In this document: piece by piece, positions 1 through 7,800 of the stretch
How the letters are laid out: each line of letters begins with the position of its first letter
How positions within the stretch are numbered: the first letter of the stretch is position 1
DNA from: Candidatus Brevibacterium intestinavium
Lineage (GTDB): Bacteria > Actinomycetota > Actinomycetes > Actinomycetales > Brevibacteriaceae
Assembly (NCBI GenBank): GCA_019117545.1
Contig: DWZN01000005.1
Coordinates: 1 to 32,677, forward strand
Length of the DNA: 32,677 nt
Direction of reading: 5' to 3'
Position numbers and translations under genes: made by a program
The notes under the pieces: generated by a model
Database searches by the model: none
The model's input: the letters and a program-made list of their open reading frames with translations, nothing else
What the model was told of the DNA's origin: nothing

Positions 1-324
1 CAGCGCAACATCACCGTCGCGCGTGTCCTCTCGGACAACGGCGGAGCCTACCGGTCGCACATATGGCGAGACACCTGCGCCGATCTAGACATCAAACACA
101 AGCGCACCCGGCCCTATCGGCCGCAGACCAACGGCAAGATCGAGCGATTCCACCGCACCCTGGCTGACGGTTGGGCCTACGCCCGCTTCTACAACTCGGA
201 AGCCGAACGCCGAGCAGAACTTGAGGGCTGGTTGCACTACTACAACCATCACCGACCCCACACGGCCTGCGGGAACCAGCCACCGTTCTCAAGATTGATC
301 AACGTCCCCGACCAGTACACCTAG
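1..324 (+). pseudogene. IS481-family transposase, C-terminal part (cut by window edge)
   Basis: The frame is open from the first base and ends at TAG 322-324, giving 107 residues of a DDE transposase catalytic core. Visible motifs are LSDNGGAY (second catalytic Asp), RPYRPQTNGKIERFHRTL (catalytic Glu) and the closing YNHHRPHTACGNQPP, which together are typical of the IS481 family (rve-type integrase fold). The N-terminal helix-turn-helix and the first Asp lie outside the window, so I cannot tell whether the element is complete. No obvious terminal inverted repeat is recognisable in the 55 bases between its stop and the next gene. It marks the left edge of the window as a site of past insertion. 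Confidence 0.88.
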
Positions 325-379
325 TGCGCTTGAGTGTTGGTCGACGGTCTCGGTCGACTCCGGAAAGCGGAATGAAGTG

Positions 380-823
380 TCAGTCGCTGGCCTCGAACGC
401 GGCGATCTCGTCGAGTTTCGGCCCGTAGGTGCCTGTGGGATCGTGCCTGAGGTCCAACCACAGGTCGATGAGTGTGCGTGCGTATGGGGCGGCGATGACG
501 TTCTGGCCCATGCACAGTATCTGGGCGTCGTAGTTCTCGACCGCCCCGCGAACCGTCACCAGGTCGTGTGCCGTAGCGGCCCGAACTCCTCTGACCTTGT
601 TGGCAGCGATCGCGGTTCCCACCCCGGTGCCGCAGATGAGGACGGCTCGGTCGACTTCACCGGCCGAGATCTTCTCAGCGGCGAGGATCGATACGGCAGG
701 ATAGGTGATCTCGGGCTCGGACAGGTCGATGACGGCCTCGACCCGGTCATCGTCGTGAAGGAATCTGCGGATCTCGTCTTTGAGGATCTGACCGTTTCCC
801 GGGGCGCCGATCGCGATGCGCAT
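380..823 (-). CDS. RpiB/LacA/LacB-family sugar-phosphate isomerase
   Basis: A 147-residue cytoplasmic protein of the size usual for RpiB-type aldose-ketose phosphate isomerases. The hallmark CGTGVGTAIAANK (C64 is the expected catalytic Cys) is present, followed by VRGVRAA and YDAQILCMGQNVI, matching the family's NDANVLALG block. Odd: the N-terminal strand reads MRIAIGAPGNGQILKD where classical RpiB has a DHAG-type motif, so substrate preference probably differs from ribose 5-phosphate; tetrulose-phosphate isomerases of polyol catabolism are one possibility (inference). ATG at 823 is chosen over an in-frame GTG at 844 because AGGAGG (830-835 on the + strand, reversed) sits six bases before it. 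It is a single gene with dyads in its promoter region. Confidence 0.85.
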   Translation of the reverse strand: MRIAIGAPGNGQILKDEIRRFLHDDDRVEAVIDLSEPEITYPAVSILAAEKISAGEVDRAVLICGTGVGTAIAANKVRGVRAATAHDLVTVRGAVENYDAQILCMGQNVIAAPYARTLIDLWLDLRHDPTGTYGPKLDEIAAFEASD

Positions 824-859
824 CTCTGTCCTCCTCTTGCTCACTACTTCGCAAGTTTC

Positions 860-892
860 TACTTACCGTAGTATCAGGTTACTCAGTAGTAA
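860..892 (-). promoter_or_regulatory. Promoter/operator region of the rpiB-like gene
   Basis: Two small dyads lie upstream of the minus-strand gene: TACT-N6-AGTA at 860-873 and TTACT-N4-AGTAA at 879-892. Read on the minus strand, a TTGATT -35-like hexamer is followed after 17 bases by TACTAC, so the second dyad would overlap the promoter spacer. This is what a repressor operator would look like; no regulator gene is adjacent. Confidence 0.35.
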
Positions 893-1195
893 TCAATGGG
901 ATCGGGCCTCTGTGATCCAGGAAATGAAGGACCGGCTGCGGCTCTGCGGTCGGGAGGGAAGAATGCATTCGCCCCCGGCGCCGCTCGCTCAAGGCGCAAC
1001 ACGTCTCACATGGCTCGCTCAAGGCGCAGCGCAGCTGTCGAATCGCGCACCGTTCGATATCTGCGCCACGCCTTGAACGACGCTGCTGGTGGCGCGCGAC
1101 GCCTTGAACGAGGGCGTTGGCCTTGAACGAGGCAGCCGCCCCGCCGCTGCGCCCTGAACGACGCCGCACAGCCCTCCGCCGCCCCGCCGCCGCGC
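893..1195. repeat. Intergenic field of CCTTGA(A/G)CG-type short repeats
   Basis: No gene is visible between the two minus-strand genes. The stretch holds an exact 16-base repeat (GCTCGCTCAAGGCGCA at 983-998 and 1013-1028, period 30), then the near-complement core GCCTTGAACGA three times (1070-1080, 1101-1111, 1120-1130; the first exact) and once with one change (GCCCTGAACGA, 1151-1161). A related GCGCTCAAG overlaps the stop codon of the downstream peptidase gene at 1192-1200. CTCAAGGCG and CGCCTTGA(A/G) are reverse complements, so the two groups face each other and can pair. Confidence 0.7.
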
Positions 1196-2503
1196 TCAAG
1201 CGCCCTGGAGGAACGCCTTCGCGGCGGCGCCGAGGGCGACGACGTCGGAGACCGCGACCATCTCGCGGGCCGAGTGCATCGAGTACAGGGCCGGGCCCAC
1301 GTCGACGGTGGTCATGCCCAGCCGTGTGGCCGTCAGCGGGCCGATCGTCGACCCGCAGGGCATCGCGTTGTTCGACACGAAGTCCTGATACTCGACCCCG
1401 GCGGCCGCACAGGCCCGCGACCACACCGCCGTGCCCACCGCATCGGTGGCGTAGCGCTGCTGGGCGTTGAGTTTGAGCAGGGGACCGTCGCCGAGGCGGG
1501 GCCTGACATGCGGGTCGTGCCGCTCCGGGTAGTTCGGGTGGGCGGCATGCCCGGCATCCGAGGACACGCACACCGAGGACGCGAGGGCGGTCAGGTAGTC
1601 GCTGCGCGTCGAGTTCGGCAGCAGGGAGGCGATGATGCGCTCGGTGACATCGGCGAGGAAGGGACCGCAGGCGCCGGAGCGCGAATTCGACCCGATCTCC
1701 TCGTGGTCGAAGGCGGCGAAGAGTGCGATGGCCTCGAGCCCGTCGGCGTCGAGGTTGGCCAGCGCGGAGACACCGGCGTGGACGGACAGAAGGTTGTCCA
1801 GCCGCGGCGAGGCAAAGAACTCCTCGGCCGCCCCGAAGCGGCTGGGCTCCTGGGTCGGGACGGTGTAGACGTCGTGCCCGACGACGGTCTCGGGGTCCAC
1901 CTCGGCGGAGGCGGCGAGCAGCTCGATGACATCGGCCTCGGCGAGGTCGGCCAGACCGATCACTGGTGCGGTGTGACGCTGCTTGTCCAGGGTCAGACCG
2001 TCGTTGACCTGGCGGTCGAGGTGGATCGCCAGCTGCGGGATCCGCGCGATCGGTCCCGTGCGGGCCAGCGCGACGGTGCCGTCGGCGAGGCTGAGGCGAC
2101 CGGCGAAGGCCAGCTCCCGGTCGAGCCAGGAATTCAGCAGCGGACCGCCGTAGATCTCGACTCCGACCTGGCGCATGCCCTCGGCGGTGTACTCGGCACC
2201 GGGTTTGAGCTTGAAGGCGGGGGAGTCCGTGTGGGATCCGAACACCCGGAACCCGGGCACCGCCTCGGCGGGGGTGGTGGGATTGATCCAGGCGATGAGT
2301 GCTCCGTCACGGACGACGTAGTGACCGGACCCGGGCGACAGGGCCCACGACGTCGATTCGTCGAGGCGGGAGAAGCCGGCCTGCTCCAGGCGTGTGGCCG
2401 CGGTGTCCACGGCGTGATACGAGCTTGGGGAGGCGCTGACGAAGTCACTGAGGTCGGCCGCGGTCTCGGCGGCCAGGTCGGGTCTCGGGTGCGAATCGCT
2501 CAT
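1196..2503 (-). CDS. M18-family aminopeptidase
   Basis: A 435-residue metallo-aminopeptidase of the aspartyl aminopeptidase family (M18), which removes N-terminal residues, preferentially acidic ones in characterised members, in the cytoplasm. The co-catalytic metal site is intact: H91 in GSHTDSP, D236 in PRLDNL, catalytic E268 and ligand E269 in DHEEIGS, D316 in SSDAGHA, and H410 in YSMHSAREM. Length matches the family (about 420-480). The ATG at 2503 is preceded by a modest GGGGAA ribosome site. The gene is divergent from the DUF1684 gene with about 150 bases between them, and ends in the CTTGA repeat field. Confidence 0.93.
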   Translation of the reverse strand: MSDSHPRPDLAAETAADLSDFVSASPSSYHAVDTAATRLEQAGFSRLDESTSWALSPGSGHYVVRDGALIAWINPTTPAEAVPGFRVFGSHTDSPAFKLKPGAEYTAEGMRQVGVEIYGGPLLNSWLDRELAFAGRLSLADGTVALARTGPIARIPQLAIHLDRQVNDGLTLDKQRHTAPVIGLADLAEADVIELLAASAEVDPETVVGHDVYTVPTQEPSRFGAAEEFFASPRLDNLLSVHAGVSALANLDADGLEAIALFAAFDHEEIGSNSRSGACGPFLADVTERIIASLLPNSTRSDYLTALASSVCVSSDAGHAAHPNYPERHDPHVRPRLGDGPLLKLNAQQRYATDAVGTAVWSRACAAAGVEYQDFVSNNAMPCGSTIGPLTATRLGMTTVDVGPALYSMHSAREMVAVSDVVALGAAAKAFLQGA

Positions 2504-2653
2504 TTCCCCAGCCTATCCTTTGCGGTAGTTTGGAGGGCAGAGGGTTTGGTTCCAGACGGCGCGTCGGCATCGGATTCGGTGGTACGCGCTGGTGACGGGG
2601 ACCCGGCGACCGCGACCCGGTGGCCGCAACAGCGACAGCAAGGAGTGTTCGAC

Positions 2654-4210
2654 GTGAACCAGTTCGTGACTGAGTGGAACACCTGGCGCGATTCACGGAA
2701 CTCGGCACTGGCGAAACCCTTCGGCTGGCTCAGCGTCGTCGGACTGCACTGGCTCGACCAGGAGTCGACCTGGCCCGACGCCCCCGGCACGTTCACCGTC
2801 GAGGACGGTTGGGTCACCATCGCCCTCGAGCCCGGCATCAAGGCCGGCCCCGCCGCCGAGACCTTCGACCTCATGAGCGAGTCCCAGACGGATGCGACGA
2901 CGGCCTCGACCGGAGTGACGACGCCGTCGACGAGTGCGGCGCGGGCGACCAGCCCCTCGGTGCCCAGCGACACCTCGACCCTGCCGACCGTCAGCGACCG
3001 GGCCGACCATGAGACCGCACCCACACGCCCGCAGGTCCGGGTCGAGGACAACGGTTTCAGCGCCCGTCTGCCCGAGGGGGGATCGCTGAGCTGGTTCACC
3101 GTCGGCAGCGTGCTCTACGAACTCATCGACCGCGGCGGCCGCCTCGGCGTGCGCGTGCGCGATTCCAAGTCGCCCCTGTTGGGCAAGTTCTTCGAGGTCC
3201 CGGCCTTCGACCCGGACCCGGACTTCGTCTTCCTCGGCCGATTCACCCGGTTCGACCCGTTCAAGACCTTCACGATCGAGACCGCCCAGGAGGATCTGCA
3301 GCTGCAGACCCAGGCGGCCGGGATCGTGACCTTCGAGACGAAGCAGGGCGAGGTCAGCCTGCTCGCCACCGGATGCCCGAAGACCGGGCTCCAGCTGGAT
3401 TTCCACGATTCGACGAACGGGAAGACCACCCCCGCGTGGCGGACCCTCGACCTCGGCGTGCCGAACCAGGACGGTTCGCTCGTCATCGACTTCAACCGCG
3501 CGGTCAACTACCCGTTCGCGTTCACCGCCTTCGCCACCTGCCCCGCCCCGATCGAGGGCAATGTCGTGCCCTTCGAGGTCACCGCCGGTGAGCGGCGTCC
3601 CCCGTTCTTCTACTCGGAGGCCGGGATCAACGTTCCGTTCCTGTTCTACGTGTGGTGGGACGAGGACAGCGCCGAGGTGACCCGCCCCTGGTACTCCCGT
3701 TTCGGCCTCGACATCACCATCCTCAACCCGGCCCACGACGACGGGCGGGTCTCGCTCGTCGGCTTCGACGGGATCGCGATGTCGGGCGGGGATCTGAGCG
3801 TGCTCGGGCGCAAGGCCCGCTCACGGCTGATCGACATCGCCACTGAGGCGCTGACCTCGCGGATCCCGGTGATCGGCCTCGGCGCCTACTCCGAGTTCGT
3901 CATCCAGGCCCAGCGGGAGCTGCGGCACCAGCAGGGCTATGACGACGGCATCGAGTCCGAGTACGAAGCCTCCGAGGGGCGCCTGCTCATCGTGATGAAC
4001 AACGAACTCGACCCGCAGCAGGCCGGATTCGACATCGTCCACACCGATGCCAGCGGGCTGATCTATGTGGAGATGCCCTTCGACATCCCGCTCGAGTCCG
4101 ATCTCACCGAGGTCGAGGAATTCCAGGCGGCGCTGGAGGCCGACCGGCCGATCACCAGCTGGCAGGAATTCGACTACCGCATGGTCGCGCTCATCCGCGG
4201 CCACCGGTGA
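2654..4210 (+). CDS. DUF1684 protein with Ser/Thr-rich insert and C-terminal extension
   Basis: 518 residues, function unknown. Residues about 130-317 carry the DUF1684 signature: GGRLGVRVRDSKSP, FHDSTNGKTT, LVIDFNRAVNYPFAFTAFATCPAP and a closing EVTAGERRP. Two features are unusual. Residues about 74-125 are a low-complexity Ser/Thr/Ala segment that splits the N-terminal part from the core. About 200 residues follow the core (from about 318, starting near VPFLFYVWWDED) that I do not recognise; DUF1684 proteins are usually about 250-300 residues. GTG at 2654 is chosen because AAGGAG at 2640-2645 lies eight bases upstream and homology begins with NQFVTEWNTWRDSR; the same frame stays open far upstream only as antisense of the peptidase gene. 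No signal peptide. It is followed by a strong terminator. Confidence 0.85.
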   Translation: MNQFVTEWNTWRDSRNSALAKPFGWLSVVGLHWLDQESTWPDAPGTFTVEDGWVTIALEPGIKAGPAAETFDLMSESQTDATTASTGVTTPSTSAARATSPSVPSDTSTLPTVSDRADHETAPTRPQVRVEDNGFSARLPEGGSLSWFTVGSVLYELIDRGGRLGVRVRDSKSPLLGKFFEVPAFDPDPDFVFLGRFTRFDPFKTFTIETAQEDLQLQTQAAGIVTFETKQGEVSLLATGCPKTGLQLDFHDSTNGKTTPAWRTLDLGVPNQDGSLVIDFNRAVNYPFAFTAFATCPAPIEGNVVPFEVTAGERRPPFFYSEAGINVPFLFYVWWDEDSAEVTRPWYSRFGLDITILNPAHDDGRVSLVGFDGIAMSGGDLSVLGRKARSRLIDIATEALTSRIPVIGLGAYSEFVIQAQRELRHQQGYDDGIESEYEASEGRLLIVMNNELDPQQAGFDIVHTDASGLIYVEMPFDIPLESDLTEVEEFQAALEADRPITSWQEFDYRMVALIRGHR

Positions 4211-4234
4211 GGCACCGGCCCCGCAGACGCAACT

Positions 4235-4278
4235 GAGGGCGGCCCGGCGATCTCGCTGGAGATCGTCGGGCCGCCCTC
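4235..4278. terminator. Strong bidirectional hairpin terminator
   Basis: A 20-bp stem (4235-4254 with 4259-4278, one G-T wobble) closes a GCTG tetraloop. It lies between the convergent DUF1684 and M13 peptidase genes and can serve both strands. There is no clear T-tract, as is common in high-GC Gram-positives. Confidence 0.85.
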
Positions 4279-4335
4279 TGCGCGTCGGGGCGCTGTCAGC
4301 CCACTGGGGTCGGCCTCACCACGCGGTCTCCGGCC

Positions 4336-6306
4336 TCACCAGATGGTCACGCGTTCGGCCGGGGCGAGGTACATGCCGTCGGAGGCGGTGACCCCGTAGG
4401 TGTCGTGGAAGGCGGTCATGTTCTTGACCACCTGGTTGCAGCGGAACTCCTCGGGCGAGTGCGGGTCGATCGACAGCCGACGCACGCGCTCCTCGGTGCG
4501 CATCTTCGACCGCCACGCCTTCGCCCAGGCGGAGAAGAACGACTTCGCCTGCTCCGTCGACGGGGCCACCGGCTGACCGGGGGTGCCGGCCCGTTCGCCG
4601 AGTTCGAGCTCGAGCGCCTTCCAGCCGATCGACAGTCCGCCGAGGTCGCCGATGTTCTCACCGACCGTCAGCGCCCCGTTGACGTGCTGGCCCTCGTCGA
4701 GGCCGGCCGGGACCAGAGCATCGTACTGAGCGATGAGCGCATTCGTGCGCTCCTCGAACAGCTTCCGGTCCGATTCGGTCCACCAGTCGACGAGGTTGCC
4801 GTCCCCGTCGTAGCGTGATCCCTGATCATCGAAGCCGTGCCCGATCTCGTGGCCGATGACCGCGCCGATGGCCCCGAAGTTCGCGGCCACGTCACCCTCG
4901 GGATCGAAGAACGGCGGCTGCAGGATCGCGGCGGGGAAGACGATCTCGTTCATCACCGGGTGGAAGTAGGCGTTGACCGTCTGCGGGGTCATCAGCCATT
5001 CGGTCCGATCGATCGGCCCGCCGATGCGACGCACCTGCCGCACGTGCTCGGCCTGGGAGCAGCGGCGCACATTGCCGACGAGATCGGTCGCATCGATGAC
5101 GGCCGGGTACTCGCGCCACACCTCGGGATAGCCGACCTTCGGCGTGAACTTCGAGAGCTTGACCAGGGCGCGTTCCTTCGTCTCCTCGCTCATCCAGTCG
5201 AGTTCGCGGATCGACTTGTCGTAGGCCTTGATGAGCATGTCCACGAGGTGGTCGATCGCGGCCTTGGCCGATGGCGGGAACTCGGCGGCGACGTAGAGTT
5301 TGCCCACCGCCTCGCCGAGGCAGCCCTCGACGAGCCCGACCCCGCGCTTCCACCGCTCCCGCAGAGCCGGTGTGCCCGAGAGCGTGCGGGACTTGAAGTC
5401 GAAGTTCTCCTCGACGAACTCATCGGACAGCAGTGCGGCGGTGTCGGAGACGACGACGAAGCGCAGCCAGGTCTTGATGGTCTCGATGTCGGTCTCGGCC
5501 CACACCTTCGCCATGCCCGTGACGAACGAGGGCTGGGAGACCACGAGGTGCTTGAGGTCGGCCGCCTCGGCGGTCAGCAGTCCCAGGTAGGAGTCGAAGT
5601 CGAATTCGGGGCCGAGGTCGCGCAGCTGACTGACCGAATACTTGTTGTAGGTCTTCTCCGCATCCCGGCAGGCGACCCGGTCCCAGTGGTGGCGGGCCAG
5701 GGCGGTCTCGAAGGCCATCACCTTGGCGGCCACCTCGGCGTCGGTGATCCCGGACTTCTCCCCGAGCCCGGCCAGGGCCGAGATGCGCTGCACATGCGCG
5801 AGGAACTTCGCGCGCACCTCGGCGTGGTCGTCGTTGAAGTAGTAGTCCTCGTCGGGCAGGGAGATTCCGGCCTGGACGAGGTAGAGGGCGTAGACGTCGG
5901 AGTCCTTCGCATCGGCGGTGACGTAGCCGCCGAGCACTCCGCCGATGCCCTCGATCTCGAGGCGGGCCAGCAGCGCTGCGAGCTCGGACTTGTCCTCGGC
6001 GGCGTCGATGGCCGCGAACGTCGAGTCGAGCGGGGTGACCCCGAGCGAGTTGATCCGCTCGACGTCCATGAACGAGGTGTACAGATCGGCGACCTTCTGA
6101 CCTTCGCTGCCGGGTTCCTGGTCGGATTCGGACACGGAGGTGATGATGTCGCGGACCTTGGTCTCGGCGGTGTCGAAGAGCTCGCGCATGGCTCCGTCGC
6201 CGGCCCGGTCGTCGGGGATGGTGAACGAGTCGATCCACTCGCCGTTGATGTGCTGGTAGAGGTCGTCCTGAGGCCGTGCCGAAACGGCTGAAGTTTCAGA
6301 AGTCAT
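4336..6306 (-). CDS. M13-family (neprilysin/PepO-like) zinc metallopeptidase
   Basis: 656 residues, the usual length for bacterial M13 oligopeptidases. The zinc site is complete: HEIGH at residues 486-490 (H486, E487, H490) and GENIGDLGG with ligand E550 and D554. The substrate-binding NAYF (NAYY in many members) and the C-terminal conserved Trp (protein ends RVTIW) are present. There is no signal peptide or membrane anchor at the N-terminus, so it is probably cytoplasmic or exported by an unknown route, as for bacterial PepO-type enzymes. Likely role: cleavage of short peptides. It is divergent from the tyrosine phosphatase gene, about 110 bases apart. Confidence 0.95.
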   Translation of the reverse strand: MTSETSAVSARPQDDLYQHINGEWIDSFTIPDDRAGDGAMRELFDTAETKVRDIITSVSESDQEPGSEGQKVADLYTSFMDVERINSLGVTPLDSTFAAIDAAEDKSELAALLARLEIEGIGGVLGGYVTADAKDSDVYALYLVQAGISLPDEDYYFNDDHAEVRAKFLAHVQRISALAGLGEKSGITDAEVAAKVMAFETALARHHWDRVACRDAEKTYNKYSVSQLRDLGPEFDFDSYLGLLTAEAADLKHLVVSQPSFVTGMAKVWAETDIETIKTWLRFVVVSDTAALLSDEFVEENFDFKSRTLSGTPALRERWKRGVGLVEGCLGEAVGKLYVAAEFPPSAKAAIDHLVDMLIKAYDKSIRELDWMSEETKERALVKLSKFTPKVGYPEVWREYPAVIDATDLVGNVRRCSQAEHVRQVRRIGGPIDRTEWLMTPQTVNAYFHPVMNEIVFPAAILQPPFFDPEGDVAANFGAIGAVIGHEIGHGFDDQGSRYDGDGNLVDWWTESDRKLFEERTNALIAQYDALVPAGLDEGQHVNGALTVGENIGDLGGLSIGWKALELELGERAGTPGQPVAPSTEQAKSFFSAWAKAWRSKMRTEERVRRLSIDPHSPEEFRCNQVVKNMTAFHDTYGVTASDGMYLAPAERVTIW

Positions 6307-6416
6307 GGTCCAACAGTATCGTGATCAGTGGCCGGGGGAGAGGGTCGTGATCGCCCGAGAAACGCAGCCCCGGTCGCGCGTCGGTCGCTGACCCGACAGC
6401 CTTTGAGGAGGAACGA

Positions 6417-6968
6417 ATGACTATGGCATCCGTCGTGTTCGTGTGCACCGGCAACATCTGCCGATCCGTCACCGCCGAGCGTGTGCTCGAACATCATCTG
6501 CAGATCAACGGCGCCGAGGCGCTCGTCGACTCCGCAGGGATCAGCGACGAGGAGGCGGGCAACCCCATCGACCCGCGTCAGGCGCGTGTGCTCGCCGCGG
6601 CCGGATACCGCACCGATGATCACGTCGCGCGGCAGATCACGCCCGAATGGCTGGCCGAACGCGATCTGGCCGTGGCGATGACGGCCCGCCACTACCGCGT
6701 GCTGCAGAGGCTGATCGCCGATCTGCCCGCCGAGGCGGCTCCCGAGCTGCGGATGCTGCGCGAATTCGATCCGCGGGTGGCCGGTGCGGCAGGAGATGCG
6801 AGCCGGGACGGGGCCGCCTCGGCGGGGATCGACGAGGCTCCGGCGCCCGACGTGCCGGACCCGTGGTACGGGGAATTAAAGGATTTCGAAGAAACTCTTG
6901 AGACAATCGAGGTATCCGTGCCGGGAATCACCGATCACCTGCATGCACTGGCAGTGAAGTCTCAGTGA
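6417..6968 (+). CDS. Low-molecular-weight protein-tyrosine phosphatase
   Basis: 183 residues. The N-terminal P-loop VFVCTGNICRS gives catalytic C10 and R16, and DPWYG supplies the general acid D148. This is the LMW-PTP/arsenate reductase fold; the DPW(Y)G loop favours true tyrosine phosphatase activity (for example on BY-kinases or Wzc-like proteins). Residues about 121-142 are an Ala/Gly/Asp-rich insert before the acid loop that is not usual for the family. The start is fixed by GAGGAGG ending six bases before ATG 6417. The next gene (CopC-like) begins 65 bases after the stop with its own ribosome site, so they may be co-transcribed. Confidence 0.93.
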   Translation: MTMASVVFVCTGNICRSVTAERVLEHHLQINGAEALVDSAGISDEEAGNPIDPRQARVLAAAGYRTDDHVARQITPEWLAERDLAVAMTARHYRVLQRLIADLPAEAAPELRMLREFDPRVAGAAGDASRDGAASAGIDEAPAPDVPDPWYGELKDFEETLETIEVSVPGITDHLHALAVKSQ

Positions 6969-7033
6969 TACTGGTAGGCAGAAGCTTGTCGGCACGACCG
7001 ATATCGCAGGTACGCCTTGAAGGAGAATCTCTC

Positions 7034-7708
7034 ATGTCTCGAACCATGACCCGAACGACGTGGTCAGCTCTCAGGTTGGGCTTCGCCGCCCTGCTGGTCG
7101 CTGCGATGAGCGTGTTCGCGTTCGCCCCCGCCGCCAGTGCGCACGACCAGCTGGTGTCGTCGAATCCCGAGGACGGGGCCGAACTCGACCAGCAGCCGAA
7201 GTGGCTCGAGATGACCTTCTCCGGTGAGATCCAAGAGGTCGGCTCCGAGGTCACCGTCGTCGTCGACGGCAAGGACGTCTCCGCCGGTGAGCTGACCGTC
7301 GAGGGCAAGAAGCTGGAGGTCGCCCTGCCCGATGACCTCAAGCCCGGCGACTACGAGGTGACCTGGAGAGTGGTGTCCCAGGACGGCCACCCGATCTCCG
7401 GAGACTACGCGTTCACGATCAAGGACTCCGAAGGCGCCGGCGGCGACGTCAAGGAATCGTCCGAGGAGTCGACGAAGGCCGGACTCGGAGGCGGTGTCGT
7501 CGACGAACCGGGCAAGGACACCGAGGAGCGCGGCGAGATCGGTGAGACGGCCGGCAGCGACTCCGGCATGTCGACCCCGATGATCGTGCTGCTCTCCGTC
7601 GGCGGGGTGGCGATCATCGTCATCGTCGTCCTGCTCATGCGCCGCAAGTCCCAGGGCCTGCCGGGCACCAAGGGCGACGACTCGGGGTCCGGCCCGAAGA
7701 ACGGCTGA
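7034..7708 (+). CDS. CopC-domain copper-binding membrane-anchored protein
   Basis: 224 residues. The signal peptide ends in ASA at residue 36, so the mature protein begins HDQLVSSNPEDG with an N-terminal His, the copper(II)-binding arrangement of CopC proteins. The second conserved His is in SQDGHPISGDYAF (H119). After the CopC domain comes an acidic Gly/Glu/Ser linker (about 132-185) and one transmembrane helix (MIVLLSVGGVAIIVIVVLLM) followed by a short basic tail, so the domain faces outward, tethered to the membrane. No CopD/YcnJ permease domain or neighbour is present. ATG 7034 follows AAGGAG at 7019-7024. Confidence 0.9.
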   Translation: MSRTMTRTTWSALRLGFAALLVAAMSVFAFAPAASAHDQLVSSNPEDGAELDQQPKWLEMTFSGEIQEVGSEVTVVVDGKDVSAGELTVEGKKLEVALPDDLKPGDYEVTWRVVSQDGHPISGDYAFTIKDSEGAGGDVKESSEESTKAGLGGGVVDEPGKDTEERGEIGETAGSDSGMSTPMIVLLSVGGVAIIVIVVLLMRRKSQGLPGTKGDDSGSGPKNG

Positions 7709-7754
7709 CGGGCCGGCGGATTCTGCGCCTCTCGTCCAACGAGAGCCAGTCCCT

Positions 7755-7798
7755 GCAGTTCGGGCCCCGGAAGCATCCACTTCCGGGGCCCGAACTGC
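7755..7798. terminator. Perfect 19-bp hairpin terminator
   Basis: Arms 7755-7773 and 7780-7798 are exact complements around the six-base loop CATCCA. It sits between the convergent copC-like and sugar dehydrogenase genes and ends three bases before the latter's stop, so it likely terminates both. Confidence 0.9.
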
Positions 7799-7800
7799 GT

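Noticed and set aside
983..1161. CRISPR array
   Set aside because: Repeat units are only 9-16 bases, in both orientations, with unequal spacing and no cas genes.
1274..2653. Very long plus-strand open frame antisense to the M18 peptidase and continuous with the DUF1684 gene
   Set aside because: High-GC antisense frames stay open by codon bias; homology, ribosome site and start all point to GTG 2654.
4837..6291. 484-codon plus-strand frame antisense to the M13 gene
   Set aside because: No ribosome site, His/Val/Gly/Asp-rich shadow composition, and the opposite strand has full catalytic motifs.
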